Part shown: in pieces, positions 18,054 through 26,305 of the stretch
Layout of the letters: every line of letters begins with the position of its first letter
Position numbering within the stretch: position 1 is the first letter of the stretch
Assembly: GCA_018812585.1 (NCBI GenBank)
Contig: JAHJDJ010000087.1
Location: 1 to 34,308, forward strand
Source of the DNA: a bacterium
GTDB lineage: Bacteria; Electryoneota; B3-LCP
Reading direction: 5' to 3'
Length of the DNA: 34,308 bases
Notes under the pieces: generated by a model
What the model was told of the DNA's origin: nothing
Seen by the model: only the letters and a program-made list of their open reading frames with translations
Databases searched by the model: none
Program-made: the position numbers and the translations under genes

Positions 18054-19250
18054 ATGACTGATACCGTCATATTATACGAAGATGATGCCGCTATATCCCT
18101 GGAACCCATATCCTTGACAAGACCGGTTTGGGACCTGCGCTGTGGTATAAGATGTCTAAGTGATAAAATTATATCGCATTTTCCAAATGCCTCGATCTAC
18201 GGGATAACCCGCGATTATCTAAGACCTGCGTCAAAAATTCCTCTACCGCCAGATAATATTTCCGAGGATGTGCTCTGCATCAGTGGAGCTTGTCTTGCAG
18301 GCGTTAAATTTACTGAGATCGAAAAATTGCAGCCAGGTGAGGCGGCTGTAAACCGCGCTCGAATTGTCGCTTTTCGCGGAAAAGCTCCCGCCGGATGGCA
18401 GGCAGGAACGTTTTTGACGCTTGAAGGGTTTCAAATAGTAGAGGTGTCGGATAACGTTTGCCGCTCCCTGCAGTACACCTGGGATCTCGTCAACGCCATG
18501 AATGACGAGAATGCGAGAGAAGCCCGGCAGCTTTTTAAATTAGGAACCGTTGACGGTCATCTGATGAGATCCGTCACCCTTATCAACGAATCAGAAATCT
18601 ATATCGGCAGCGGGGCGCAAGTTTCGCCTCAGGTCCTCCTTGACGCTTCTCACGGTCCCATCGTCATAGACGAAGGCGTGAAAATCGGCGCCAACAGCGT
18701 TATAGAAGGTCCCACGGTTATCGGGCTGAAATCACAAGTGAAACCCCTAACCCACATTAGAGGGAGTTGTCTGGGAGAGCAGTGCCGGGTTGGAGGCGAA
18801 GTTTCGGTATCGATAATACAGGGCTATACCAACAAACAGCATGGCGGCTTTTTAGGTCACTCATTCCTCGGAGAATGGTGCAATTTAGGATCCGGGACGG
18901 AAACGTCCAACCTGAAGAACAACTATACACCTGTAAAAGTCCAGGTAGGGGATAAGTTAATAGATTCCGGCACGCTCTTTGTGGGGTTAACCATGGGGGA
19001 TCACTCCAAGACTGCCATCGGCACGGTCTTGAACACCGGCACGGTCGTGGGCGTAGGGTGCATCGTATTCGGGGCGGGATTTCCACCGCGAAATATCCCC
19101 TCATTTCATTGGGGTGGAGCCGAAAAATTGACCCGTTATCATCTGAAACCGACTATAGAAACCGCCCAGCAGGTGATGCATCGGCGTGATCGGGCGCTAA
19201 CGGATAACGATCGAGAAATACTAACCTGGATATACCATAACCGAACATAA
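18054..19250 (+). CDS. GlmU-like sugar nucleotidyltransferase with left-handed beta-helix domain
   Basis: A 398-residue protein. The N-terminal ~190 residues carry the atypical signature SLEPISLTRPVWDLRCGI of the alternative bacterial GlmU-like family (described mainly from Bacteroidetes). The C-terminal part has hexapeptide repeats (KIGANSVIEGPTVIG, VGGEVSVSIIQGYTNKQHGG, TAIGTVLNTGTVVGVG). The predicted role is UDP-N-acetylglucosamine synthesis: acetylation of glucosamine-1-phosphate plus uridylyl transfer, for peptidoglycan and LPS. A TAGGAG site precedes the ATG by eight bases. Substrate is inferred from the family; another sugar-1-phosphate is possible. Confidence 0.8.
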   Translation: MTDTVILYEDDAAISLEPISLTRPVWDLRCGIRCLSDKIISHFPNASIYGITRDYLRPASKIPLPPDNISEDVLCISGACLAGVKFTEIEKLQPGEAAVNRARIVAFRGKAPAGWQAGTFLTLEGFQIVEVSDNVCRSLQYTWDLVNAMNDENAREARQLFKLGTVDGHLMRSVTLINESEIYIGSGAQVSPQVLLDASHGPIVIDEGVKIGANSVIEGPTVIGLKSQVKPLTHIRGSCLGEQCRVGGEVSVSIIQGYTNKQHGGFLGHSFLGEWCNLGSGTETSNLKNNYTPVKVQVGDKLIDSGTLFVGLTMGDHSKTAIGTVLNTGTVVGVGCIVFGAGFPPRNIPSFHWGGAEKLTRYHLKPTIETAQQVMHRRDRALTDNDREILTWIYHNRT

Positions 19251-19268
19251 CTAGCCATAGGATAGATT

Positions 19269-20852
19269 GTGAAAAAGAAACTCTTCATATATGGATCGCT
19301 CGTCGTCATCCTGGCCTTTATCTCAGGGATGAAGTTTACCGAAAATTTATGGGCCGCTGGTCGAAGTATCTACGATCAGGTCAACCGGCTGGCGTACGTC
19401 ATGCAGTTGGTTCGGGAAGAATATGTCGAAGACCCAGACATGAACGAACTGGTGGATGGCGCCATCGAAGGTATGCTGATGAAACTGGACCCGCATTCCG
19501 TCTATATCAGTGCCAAGGATCAGCAAACGATATCGGAACAATTTGCCGGTGAATTTGAAGGAATAGGCATCTCTTTCGCTCTTCAGAATAATGTCATCGT
19601 GGTAATCAGTCCCATTCCCGGCACACCCGCCGATCGCATGGGATTGCGCTCCGGCGATATGATCATCGAAATTGAAGGAGTGTCGACTTATGGTATCACC
19701 AATGATGGAGTCTTTAAGAAACTACGCGGACCGAAAGGATCGAAAGTTGACATAACCATTCAACGGCCTGGTCTTGATGAAACCCTGACATTTACCATTA
19801 CGCGTGACACGATTCCCATCTTCAGTGTCTTGGCGCATTATATGCTGGGAGATGATACCGGCTACATCTTACTGAATCAGTTCACAACCACCACCACTGA
19901 CGAAATCAAGGAAGCTCTGGACGACCTCTACGGCCAGGGAATGAAGCAATTGATATTCGACCTTAGAGGTAATTCCGGCGGCTATCTGCAGCAGGCTATC
20001 AAAGTCTTGGGCCAATTCGTCGGCGATAAGCAGAGACTGGTCTATACCTTGGGACGCCGAGCGGATTCAGAAAGATCTTATTTCTCCCTCGCTGAAGCGC
20101 CCTACCAGGATCTCCCCATCATTGTTCTGCTCAGTCACGGCAGCGCCTCTGCTTCTGAAATTGTGGCCGGCGCTATGCAGGATCTGGATCGAGGCCTGGT
20201 GATTGGCCAGACCTCCTTCGGCAAAGGTCTTGTGCAGCGTGGATTTGATCTGGGCGACGGTTCCGTCGTCCGCATCACCACTGACCGTTACTATACCCCC
20301 TCAGGTCGATTGATTCAACGCCCTTATGATGACGGTCTGGGACAATATCTCTCAGAAGCTTATGATGAAGACGCCATTGAAGCTCACGAACATCCCGACA
20401 GCACCAAGGAAGTGTATCACACGGTAAAAGGACGCATAGTATATGGCGGCGGTGGAATAACACCGGACATAAAGGTGGAACCCGATCGCATTCAGTCGTA
20501 TAGCATTCAATTACTCCGCCAAAGAGTATTCTTCGAATATGCCAGCAGCTACTGCACTGACCATGAAATCCCTTACACCGATTTCCAGAAGTTCAAGGCA
20601 GAATATAAACCTACGCAGGAAATGCTGGATGGATTAGTCGCTAAAGCCACCGAGAATGAAATTGAATTCAACGAAGAACAGTACCAGCAGGACCTGGATT
20701 TCATTACGCGGGAACTGACGGCTGAGATCGCTCAGATTCACTGGAATAACCGCGATTATTATTACCAGGTGAGAGCTACAGGCGATACCCAGATCGAGAA
20801 AGCATTGACCCTGTTCGATGAAGCAAGGGAGATCGCTGGCTTGGTTAAGTAA
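19269..20852 (+). CDS. S41-family C-terminal processing peptidase (CtpA/Prc type)
   Basis: A 527-residue exported protease with an N-terminal signal-anchor (4-20), a PDZ domain (about 92-165; GIGISFALQ, IPGTPADRMGLRSGDMI) and the S41 catalytic core. FDLRGNSGGYL (230-240) is the substrate-binding strand; Ser294 in GSASASEIV and Lys319 in TSFGKG form the expected Ser-Lys dyad, with the usual 25-residue distance. A ~130-residue C-terminal extension after YTPSGRLIQRPY is helical and typical of larger CtpA homologues. It probably trims or degrades envelope proteins in the periplasm. GTG start 19 bases after the GlmU-like gene; last gene of the operon. Confidence 0.92.
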   Translation: MKKKLFIYGSLVVILAFISGMKFTENLWAAGRSIYDQVNRLAYVMQLVREEYVEDPDMNELVDGAIEGMLMKLDPHSVYISAKDQQTISEQFAGEFEGIGISFALQNNVIVVISPIPGTPADRMGLRSGDMIIEIEGVSTYGITNDGVFKKLRGPKGSKVDITIQRPGLDETLTFTITRDTIPIFSVLAHYMLGDDTGYILLNQFTTTTTDEIKEALDDLYGQGMKQLIFDLRGNSGGYLQQAIKVLGQFVGDKQRLVYTLGRRADSERSYFSLAEAPYQDLPIIVLLSHGSASASEIVAGAMQDLDRGLVIGQTSFGKGLVQRGFDLGDGSVVRITTDRYYTPSGRLIQRPYDDGLGQYLSEAYDEDAIEAHEHPDSTKEVYHTVKGRIVYGGGGITPDIKVEPDRIQSYSIQLLRQRVFFEYASSYCTDHEIPYTDFQKFKAEYKPTQEMLDGLVAKATENEIEFNEEQYQQDLDFITRELTAEIAQIHWNNRDYYYQVRATGDTQIEKALTLFDEAREIAGLVK

Positions 20853-20885
20853 ACATGTGCAAATAATTACAAGACAAAAAAGATG

Positions 20886-20914
20886 TTGACATTATACTTA
20901 AAATGTGTTATGTT
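20886..20914 (+). promoter_or_regulatory. Sigma-70 promoter of the exbB-exbD-tonB operon
   Basis: A perfect TTGACA, a 17-base spacer and TATGTT (four of six), ending 53 bases before the ExbB ATG. The surrounding sequence is A/T-rich. Confidence 0.7.
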
Positions 20915-20966
20915 TACAGATCAACGAGAAATAGTAGAGTTTCCGCAATAAATAGGAGCGATTAGC

Positions 20967-21596
20967 ATGGTAAAGCTGTTCTTGGATGGCGGCCCATTCA
21001 TGTATCCCATTTTGGGTCTGTTGATCATCGGGATTGCATTTTCCCTGGAAAGACTCTGGACCTTATCAAGAGCTTCGGTTAACACCCGTAAGTTCATCCT
21101 TACAGTACGGCAAGCCATCTCAGAGGGTGGTGTCGATCAAGCTGCTGATGTCTGTGCGAACACCCGCGGTCCTGTGGCTGCAGTCTTCCATGCCGGTTTG
21201 ACGCGAGTTGATCGCGGCATTGACGCGGTTGAAAAGTCTATCATGACGGCAGGATCCATCGAAATGGCCTTCCTGGAAAAGAACCTCGTCTGGTTATCGA
21301 CCATCATCGCCCTGGCCCCCATGCTTGGATTTACCGGAACTGTTTCCGGGATGATCAACGCCTTCGAGGAAATTGCCAAAGCGAACGACATTTCCCCCGC
21401 TATTGTGGCAGGGGGTATCTCCGAAGCTTTGTTAACCACTTTGTTCGGCTTGATCGTCGCCATGATCATCCAGGTATTCAACAACTTCTTCATCACCCGC
21501 ATTGACAAGCTGGTCATTGATATGGAAGAAGGCTCTGTCGAATTTATCGATGCCCTGGATGAGATGGAAAAGGGTAAAACCAAAGCCGCCAGCTAA
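20967..21596 (+). CDS. exbB: ExbB/TolQ/MotA-family proton channel subunit
   Basis: A 209-residue inner-membrane protein with three membrane segments (about 10-28, 108-128, 152-174). The hallmark TM2 motif LGFTGTVSGMINAF and the TM3 segment EALLTTLFGLIVAM are present. With ExbD it forms the proton-driven stator that energises TonB. A TAGGAG ribosome site lies eight bases from the ATG. It heads a compact operon with two exbD genes and tonB. TolQ is less likely because TonB rather than TolA/TolB follows. Confidence 0.92.
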   Translation: MVKLFLDGGPFMYPILGLLIIGIAFSLERLWTLSRASVNTRKFILTVRQAISEGGVDQAADVCANTRGPVAAVFHAGLTRVDRGIDAVEKSIMTAGSIEMAFLEKNLVWLSTIIALAPMLGFTGTVSGMINAFEEIAKANDISPAIVAGGISEALLTTLFGLIVAMIIQVFNNFFITRIDKLVIDMEEGSVEFIDALDEMEKGKTKAAS

Positions 21597-21630
21597 AATC
21601 CGGATCAAACGTTAGCCCCCGGAAAGAACT

Positions 21631-22056
21631 ATGCTCAAAAATAAGAAGAAAAAGCGCGATTCTGAAATCTTCACCTCCTCAATGGCAGATATCGCCTTCC
21701 TTCTGTTGATCTTCTTCCTCGTGACCACCACCATTGACATGGATAAGGGTATCAACCTCACCCTGCCGGAAAAAGGTGGCGCCGAAGTTAAGATCAAGAA
21801 GGGTAACATCGCTGCTTTGCTGGTAAATGAATCCGGCCAGGTACTTCTGGACGATCAACTGATTCCCTTGGAAGAAGTAGCGCGGTTGATTAAAGAGAAA
21901 ATCCAAGAAAAGGGTTTCGACAACGATGGTAAACCCAAACTGGTCGTCTCTATAAAAACCGCACGGGAAACAGACTATGACATCTATATCCAGGTGCTGG
22001 ATCAGGTAAAAGTGGCTGGAGCTACGAAGATTTCAATAGCTGAACCGGAGCAGTAG
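21631..22056 (+). CDS. exbD: ExbD/TolR-family biopolymer transport protein, copy 1
   Basis: A 141-residue protein with a short cytoplasmic N-terminus, one membrane helix (IAFLLLIFFLVTTTI) and a periplasmic domain. The proton-carrying Asp is Asp20 in SSMADIAF. It begins 34 bases after exbB and six bases before a second, distinct exbD. Two ExbD paralogues behind one ExbB is a common arrangement in FCB bacteria. Confidence 0.92.
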   Translation: MLKNKKKKRDSEIFTSSMADIAFLLLIFFLVTTTIDMDKGINLTLPEKGGAEVKIKKGNIAALLVNESGQVLLDDQLIPLEEVARLIKEKIQEKGFDNDGKPKLVVSIKTARETDYDIYIQVLDQVKVAGATKISIAEPEQ

Positions 22057-22061
22057 AATCC

Positions 22062-22466
22062 ATGAAATTTCAGCGCAAACAAGAAACCAAAGCCTCGATT
22101 CCGACGTCGTCGATGCCTGACATCATTTTCATGCTGTTGATCTTTTTTATGGTCACGACAGTCTTCAAGGAATTCAGAGGTTTACCGATTTTGACGCCTG
22201 CCGCGCGTTCCACTGAAAAGGTCGAGGCAAAGCGGAATATCACTTATGTCTGGACCGACAAGAATAATCGTATCTCGGTCGACGACAAGATTATTCCCGT
22301 GAGCGTCGTGTCAGACATTATCGGTGAAAAATTTGCTGCCAATCGCCGTCTCATTATCTCGCTGAAGATCGATAAAGAGGTCAAGATGGGGATGGTCAGC
22401 GATATCCAGGAACAGTTGCGCGATGCTTACGCTCTGCGCATTAATTATTCAACTCGCTTCAAATAA
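22062..22466 (+). CDS. exbD: ExbD/TolR-family biopolymer transport protein, copy 2
   Basis: A 134-residue paralogue of the preceding gene: Asp20 in SSMPDIIF lies at the same position, followed by one membrane helix (FMLLIFFMVTTVF) and a shorter periplasmic domain. Outside the membrane region the two copies differ strongly, so they probably form a hetero-dimer or serve different TonB proteins rather than being a recent duplication. Confidence 0.92.
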   Translation: MKFQRKQETKASIPTSSMPDIIFMLLIFFMVTTVFKEFRGLPILTPAARSTEKVEAKRNITYVWTDKNNRISVDDKIIPVSVVSDIIGEKFAANRRLIISLKIDKEVKMGMVSDIQEQLRDAYALRINYSTRFK

Positions 22467-22475
22467 GACGAAGCC

Positions 22476-23129
22476 ATGAGAAGAAAGAACCCAGAAGCCG
22501 ATTTGCGCTATCAGTACCCCAAAGTGCTGGAAATTGCGCTAATTATAACGCTGCTATTGATGACGATCGTTTTCATCGGATCGAAAGAATTCAATATTCA
22601 ATCGAAGACGATCAAAGTTGAAGAGGTCATCATCAAGGTAGAGGATATTCCCATCACACAGCAGATCAAGAGACCGCCGCCGCCCGCGCGTCCTACGATT
22701 CCCATCGAATCCGACGACCCGGAACTCGAAGACGATCTTTCAATTGATGATACGGATTGGGATATCTTCGATGAACCGCCTCCGCCTCCGCCCTCAGACG
22801 ATGATGACATCGTAGATTTCTTCGCGGTTGAACATAAACCCGAATTAATTGGCGGCGCCCAGGCGATCTACGACTACATTCAGAAGCATAATCTGTTCCC
22901 ACGCATGGCGCAGCAGGCTGGTGTCGGTGGGACTTGCATCATCCGTTTCATTGTCGATGAAACGGGAAAACCGATTAATATCGAAGTATTCCAGGAACGC
23001 CCTGAAGGATTGGGCTTCGGTGAAGCCGGTGTCAAAGCTATCGGAGCCATGAAATTTAAACCTGGTAAACAGCGAGACAGATTTGTAAAAGTCCCTATGC
23101 AGCAGGTTATCAAGTTTAAAGTTCAATAG
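22476..23129 (+). CDS. tonB: TonB-family energy transducer, copy 1
   Basis: A 217-residue protein: a cytoplasmic QYPKVLEI motif leads into one membrane helix (~17-36), then an acidic and proline-rich spacer (~55-110; KRPPPP, EPPPPPPS) and a C-terminal TonB domain (~120-217; LIGGAQAIYDYI, GTCIIRFIVDETG, GFGEAGVKAIGAMKFKPG). It transmits ExbBD energy to outer-membrane receptors. Spacing of nine bases from exbD copy 2 and the terminator at 23154 mark it as the last gene of the unit. No TonB-dependent receptor is in the window. Confidence 0.92.
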   Translation: MRRKNPEADLRYQYPKVLEIALIITLLLMTIVFIGSKEFNIQSKTIKVEEVIIKVEDIPITQQIKRPPPPARPTIPIESDDPELEDDLSIDDTDWDIFDEPPPPPPSDDDDIVDFFAVEHKPELIGGAQAIYDYIQKHNLFPRMAQQAGVGGTCIIRFIVDETGKPINIEVFQERPEGLGFGEAGVKAIGAMKFKPGKQRDRFVKVPMQQVIKFKVQ

Positions 23130-23153
23130 CTGATTCAGAAAAAAAGAAACATT

Positions 23154-23187
23154 ACGGTCATCCGAAAAAGGGTGGCCGTATTTTTTT
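23154..23187 (+). terminator. Intrinsic terminator after tonB copy 1
   Basis: Arms 23154-23163 and 23170-23179 form a 10-pair stem (two G-U pairs) with a six-base A-rich loop, followed by A and seven T. It ends the exbB-tonB operon. Confidence 0.85.
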
Positions 23188-23255
23188 GCACTGGAATTTA
23201 ATGAAAGAAAGGCTTATATTAAACTTAACGGCTATTTCAACTGAGGAGGTCGATC

Positions 23256-23906
23256 ATGCAACAAGTCACTGCGTACGCCACCTTAAGGATGCAATATCCT
23301 AAAGTTTTCGAGCTTTCACTGATCATCACCTTGATTCTGGTAACCACTTTCTTTGCCGCTTGGAAAGAGTATCATCCACCCATTGTAAGAACTACTGCAG
23401 CACGCATCACATTGCAGGTCGAAGACATTCCTATCACGCACCAGATAAAACGTCCCCCGCCACCGCCAAAACCCCAGATTCCCATCAGCAGCGATGACCC
23501 CCTCCTGGTAGAGGACATACCGATGCCCAATCTCGGGGAATGGATAGACATCACACCACCGCCCCCGCCTCCAGTCGAACCAGATGTAGTCCCCTTTTAT
23601 ACCGTCGAAACACCTCCGCAAATGGTGGGCGGCATAAAAGCGCTTTACAACTGCATCATGGAAAACGACCTGTTCCCCGCGATGGCCATAAAGACTGGCA
23701 CGAATGGTTTCTGCACCATCCGTTTTACGGTCAATAGAAAAGGCCAAGCTGTTGATATTACTGTGGAAAACGAGTCTCCCCTGGGATTGGGTTTCGGGGA
23801 GGCTGGCATTAAAGCCATCGCGGCTATGCAATTTACACCCGGAATGCAGCGTGACAGACTGGTGCAAGTCGAGATGAGACAGGAGATACAATTTCGAGTT
23901 AAGTGA
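23256..23906 (+). CDS. TonB-family energy transducer, copy 2
   Basis: A 216-residue paralogue of the preceding TonB. The membrane entry (QYPKVFELSLIITLILVTTF), the VEDIPIT.QIKRPPPP block, the SDDP element and the TonB C-terminal domain (GFGEAGIKAIAAMQFTPGMQRDR) all align with copy 1, while the middle spacer differs. It has its own GAGGAGG ribosome site and lies after a terminator, so it is transcribed separately; a TATATT at 23215-23220 lacks a convincing -35. It may serve a different receptor set under other conditions while sharing ExbB/ExbD. Confidence 0.9.
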   Translation: MQQVTAYATLRMQYPKVFELSLIITLILVTTFFAAWKEYHPPIVRTTAARITLQVEDIPITHQIKRPPPPPKPQIPISSDDPLLVEDIPMPNLGEWIDITPPPPPPVEPDVVPFYTVETPPQMVGGIKALYNCIMENDLFPAMAIKTGTNGFCTIRFTVNRKGQAVDITVENESPLGLGFGEAGIKAIAAMQFTPGMQRDRLVQVEMRQEIQFRVK

Positions 23907-23926
23907 GCGCCCTTTAACAATATCTT

Positions 23927-23946
23927 TTGCATGCTTGCAACTTTTT
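23927..23946 (+). terminator. Weak terminator-like hairpin after tonB copy 2
   Basis: TTGCA and TGCAA form a five-pair stem with a four-base loop, followed by C and five T. It is short, so efficiency is doubtful. Confidence 0.3.
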
Positions 23947-24024
23947 GCACTTGAATGCGTCCATATAATGCCCTATCTTCAGGGTAAGGGGGCAGAATGA
24001 GATCAAAGAATCGGTGGAGGCTGT

Positions 24025-24495
24025 ATGCAGGGTGATATAAATATCTCGAAAAAAGCATTTAAAAGTCTGACCATATACCGTTTTCTCATCGCCGCATTTC
24101 TTATTATACTGATCTGTGGAAATACCGGATCAGCCATGAGCTTTTCTGGACGGCCCGTTTTCCCACCCGAATATCCTATCATGAAATACGAGGATGTTGA
24201 TATTGAGCCGCAGCTGATTGGCGGATCGAACGCCATAGATAAATCGATATTGGATCTGGGTCTTTATCCCGAGGAAGCAGAAGAGAAGGGTATTCAAGGC
24301 AGCGTGGAGGTACAATTTATAGTAGATGAGAAGGGCAGGATAGATTACTGCATCATTTTAGAGGAAAATCCGGAAGGTTATGGTTTCGGTTTAGCTGCCA
24401 GGGAAGCGGTGTTAAAAGCAGAATACAAGCCTGGTATTCATTGCAATCGGCCTGCAAGAGTTCTTATGAGAATCACCGTGCAGTTTATAATCTAA
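24025..24495 (+). CDS. TonB C-terminal-domain protein with signal sequence
   Basis: A 156-residue protein: an N-terminal hydrophobic segment (FLIAAFLIILICGNTGSA) that looks like a signal peptide or anchor, a short linker and a TonB-type C-terminal domain (LIGGSNAIDKSIL, GSVEVQFIVDEKGRIDY, GYGFGLAAREAVLKAEYKPG). It lacks the QYPKV entry motif and the proline-rich spacer of its two neighbours, so it may be periplasmic and unable to span the periplasm. A GGTGGAGG ribosome site precedes the ATG. It ends 16 bases from the convergent ABC exporter. It could be a degenerate third TonB or an adaptor with a TonB-like fold. Confidence 0.8.
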   Translation: MQGDINISKKAFKSLTIYRFLIAAFLIILICGNTGSAMSFSGRPVFPPEYPIMKYEDVDIEPQLIGGSNAIDKSILDLGLYPEEAEEKGIQGSVEVQFIVDEKGRIDYCIILEENPEGYGFGLAAREAVLKAEYKPGIHCNRPARVLMRITVQFII

Positions 24496-24511
24496 TACAG
24501 CGATTGATTCC

Positions 24512-26305
24512 TCAATCAATCGACTGCCTCACTTCCTCTTCTAATAACTGTTTCTTGTGCAACTCCGCGTACCGCCCCTTTAGTTTCAGCAGAGTCTCAT
24601 GCGAACCGTTTTCCACAATCCGCCCCTCATCCAATACGATAATATTATCTGCCCACTGTAATGTGGAGATACGGTGCGCGATGATGATCACCGTCTTACT
24701 AGCGAGCAAGGACTTCAGGTTTCTTAAAATTTCCGCTTCAGTATTCGTATCCACCGCAGAAAAACAATCATCGAAGATAACAACCTGCGCATCCGCCGCT
24801 AATGCTCTTGCTATGCTGGTGCGCTGTTTTTGGCCGCCAGAAAGTGTGATCCCCCGTTCTCCGACCCAGGTATCAAACCCCTCAGGAAATCCATCAACGT
24901 CCCCTGTCAATTTCGATGCGTCCGCCATTTTCTGCAGTAGAACCGGATCGAACTCGTTCCTGGCAAACAGAACGTTGCTCCAAAGCTGGTCGCTGAAAAG
25001 AAAACTATCTTGTGGAACAATAGCGATTGATCGTCTCAAAACCTCCAGCGGAATCTCATCGAGCTTATTGCCGTCTATGGTTAGTGTCCCCGAACTGACT
25101 TCATAGAGCCGCGTAATCAGAGATGCCATTGTTGTCTTACCAGAACCCACCTGACCGACGATCCCCAGAGATGATCCCCGCGGAATCGATAGAGAAATAT
25201 CCTTCAGGGCCCAACCAGAACCATCTTTATATTTAAACGAGACCGCCTCAAACAGGATATTGCCAGACAGAGCAGTCGCTTCAGCTGGGTCTGCTTTATC
25301 ACTAATTTCGGGCTCAATATCCAATATACTGGAGATGCGGCTCATGGAAGCGGATCCACGCTGGAAAAGATTCATCACCCAACCAATGGCAATAACCGGC
25401 CAGGCCAGCATACTGACATAGGCGCTGAAAGCGACAAAATCGCCTAAGCTCATACCGCCTGCAATGATTGACTTACCGCCAATGTAGAGGATTAAAGCCA
25501 TGCCCACCCCGAAGATAGAATAAAACATGGGGAAGAGCGCAGCCTGCACCTTGACCAGCTTCATATTAGCATCAAGATAATTCCGGTTCAGTGTCTTAAA
25601 GAGAGCAGCCTCCTGTTCTTCTTGGCAGTACGACCTTACAACCCGGATTCCGGACAGATGCTCCTGGGTCATGGCATTCAATTGACTGTAGCAGTTCTGT
25701 GTAAGCAGGGAATAGGCATGAATCTTCTTCGCTATGATATAAATCAGGAGAGAGATAATCGGTGAAGTCGCTAATACAGCAAGCGTAAGAGGCACTGACA
25801 AGGCGATCATCAGACTGATCGCAAAGGTAAAGGTGATAATGGTATCTACAGAGTACATGACCGCTGGCCCGACAATCATACGGACAGCTTCGATGTCAGA
25901 TGTGGCTCTGGTCATCAAATCGCCAGTCTGCTGTTTGTCATAGAAGGAGGCTGAGAGTTTCTGCAGATGAGCGTAATATTCGTTGCGCAAATCAAATTCT
26001 ATCCAGCGCGAAACCGAAATAATGATGCGCCGCATAAAATATCTTAGAATACCGGCAAGCGTGGCGAGAATCACGATATAAGCCGAATACTGGTAAATCT
26101 TCTCAACCGTTACACCCGCTTGCAGATCTTCAATGGCATACTTCAACACCAACGGGGACAAGACTCCGAAGAAGTTTGTCCCCGCGATGCAGATAAAACC
26201 GATTATCAGTTTCTTTCGATAGGGCTTCAGATAAGGAAAGATGCGCCGTAACGTATCTTTAAAGCTCCAGCTCTGATCCTTCTGATTTTGTGGCTGATGG
26301 TTCAC
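24512..26305 (-). CDS. ABC exporter half-transporter (MsbA/heterodimeric-type)
   Basis: A 597-residue fused membrane-ATPase half transporter with six predicted helices (about 33-310). The nucleotide-binding domain has Walker A GQVGSGKT (384-391), Q-loop VPQDSF, signature LSGGQ (488-492), Walker B VVIFDD (508-513), D-loop SAVD and switch His544. The residue after Walker B is Asp513 instead of the catalytic Glu, as in the degenerate-site partner of heterodimeric exporters. GTG start immediately follows the stop codon of the C25 gene, so the two are translationally coupled. Substrate is unknown; lipid or drug export are common roles. No second half transporter is nearby. Confidence 0.88.
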   Translation of the reverse strand: MNHQPQNQKDQSWSFKDTLRRIFPYLKPYRKKLIIGFICIAGTNFFGVLSPLVLKYAIEDLQAGVTVEKIYQYSAYIVILATLAGILRYFMRRIIISVSRWIEFDLRNEYYAHLQKLSASFYDKQQTGDLMTRATSDIEAVRMIVGPAVMYSVDTIITFTFAISLMIALSVPLTLAVLATSPIISLLIYIIAKKIHAYSLLTQNCYSQLNAMTQEHLSGIRVVRSYCQEEQEAALFKTLNRNYLDANMKLVKVQAALFPMFYSIFGVGMALILYIGGKSIIAGGMSLGDFVAFSAYVSMLAWPVIAIGWVMNLFQRGSASMSRISSILDIEPEISDKADPAEATALSGNILFEAVSFKYKDGSGWALKDISLSIPRGSSLGIVGQVGSGKTTMASLITRLYEVSSGTLTIDGNKLDEIPLEVLRRSIAIVPQDSFLFSDQLWSNVLFARNEFDPVLLQKMADASKLTGDVDGFPEGFDTWVGERGITLSGGQKQRTSIARALAADAQVVIFDDCFSAVDTNTEAEILRNLKSLLASKTVIIIAHRISTLQWADNIIVLDEGRIVENGSHETLLKLKGRYAELHKKQLLEEEVRQSID

